A stretch of 64,000 bases of DNA from Pseudomonadota bacterium (GTDB lineage: Bacteria > Pseudomonadota > Alphaproteobacteria > Rhizobiales > Pleomorphomonadaceae): assembly GCA_023436885.1 (NCBI GenBank), contig JAEZHI010000034.1:438850-502849 (forward strand), read 5' to 3'. Shown here in pieces: positions 63,958 through 64,000 of the stretch. Both the position numbers and the translations under genes were made by a program. Numbering within the stretch: the stretch's first letter is position 1; each line of letters opens with the position of its first letter. The notes below the pieces were generated by a model. That model saw only the letters and a list, made by a program, of their open reading frames with translations. It was not told the DNA's origin and made no database searches.

Positions 63958-64000
63958 TTATTTTCCGAGAAACGGCTCGACTTCGGCACCCGGCGTAAAC
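63958..64000 (-). CDS. C-terminal end of an unidentified gene (partial)
   Basis: A minus-strand frame entering from the right edge ends FTPGAEVEPFLGK before TAA at 63958-63960. The amino acid composition looks coding, but only 13 residues are visible, so no family can be named. Confidence 0.3.
   Translation of the reverse strand, partial: FTPGAEVEPFLGK

Overview
The window is chromosomal DNA from an alphaproteobacterium, most likely a member of the Hyphomicrobiales (Rhizobiales). Evidence: high GC coding DNA; a circularly permuted two-piece tmRNA; an SspB-alpha type ClpXP adaptor; a BA14K-family protein; DUF4169, DUF2065 and DUF4424 proteins; a long-linker FtsZ; and gene orders typical of the group (thyA ... 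folA-hflK-hflC-DUF2065-degP; lpxC-bamD-recN; ftsQ-ftsA-ftsZ). The genus cannot be named from the sequence alone.

Layout. 1-6.2 kb looks like an accessory, decaying region. It holds a Tat-type secreted protein cut by the window edge, a LysR regulator divergent from a gutted carboxymuconolactone-decarboxylase gene plus FMN-barrel and NTF2-like genes, a relic fragment of a paralogue of the edge gene, and a methyltransferase-like gene with a one-base frameshift. It ends at tRNA-Lys(CTT). 6.4-16 kb: PhzF-like, BA14K, NUDIX, chemotaxis receptor, ilvC with a TetR regulator, fumC, DUF1993, and a MerR/EthD pair. 16-24 kb: AsnC/racemase pair, a BIME-like palindrome, pdxJ, VOC protein, ilvI-ilvH behind a leader-peptide attenuator, and miaA/serB in head-to-head contact. 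24-29 kb: TauE-RHH-DUF4169-sspB, two covarying hairpin elements, the split ssrA gene, a ClC channel, thyA and DUF4424. 29-39 kb (minus strand): AsmA-GNAT-folA, hflK-hflC-DUF2065 and degP. 39-51 kb (plus strand): LysE exporter, ligA, uvrD/pcrA, a secreted unknown, a 5'-nucleotidase, prmA and aminopeptidase P. 51-55 kb: lpxC-bamD-recN. 55-59 kb: XRE regulator/SDR, pncA, azlCD. 59-63 kb (minus strand): ftsQ-ftsA-ftsZ.

How the genes work together. Branched-chain amino acids recur: ilvC, an attenuated ilvIH operon, and azlCD export behind a tandem operator. tmRNA and its SspB adaptor lie next to each other and serve ribosome rescue and ClpXP proteolysis. HflKC and DegP serve envelope quality control, LpxC and BamD outer-membrane assembly, and FtsQAZ division. 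ThyA and DHFR share the folate cycle. In many relatives ftsQAZ runs directly into lpxC-bamD-recN-ligA; here that order is broken by an inversion and insertions.

The most unusual signals are the two oppositely oriented hairpin elements between sspB and ssrA, whose stems differ by compensated changes; the relic 3' end of a second ilvC; the shared Shine-Dalgarno palindrome between miaA and serB; two apparent CTG start codons; and the tandem operator before azlC. No CRISPR array, insertion sequence or prophage was seen.
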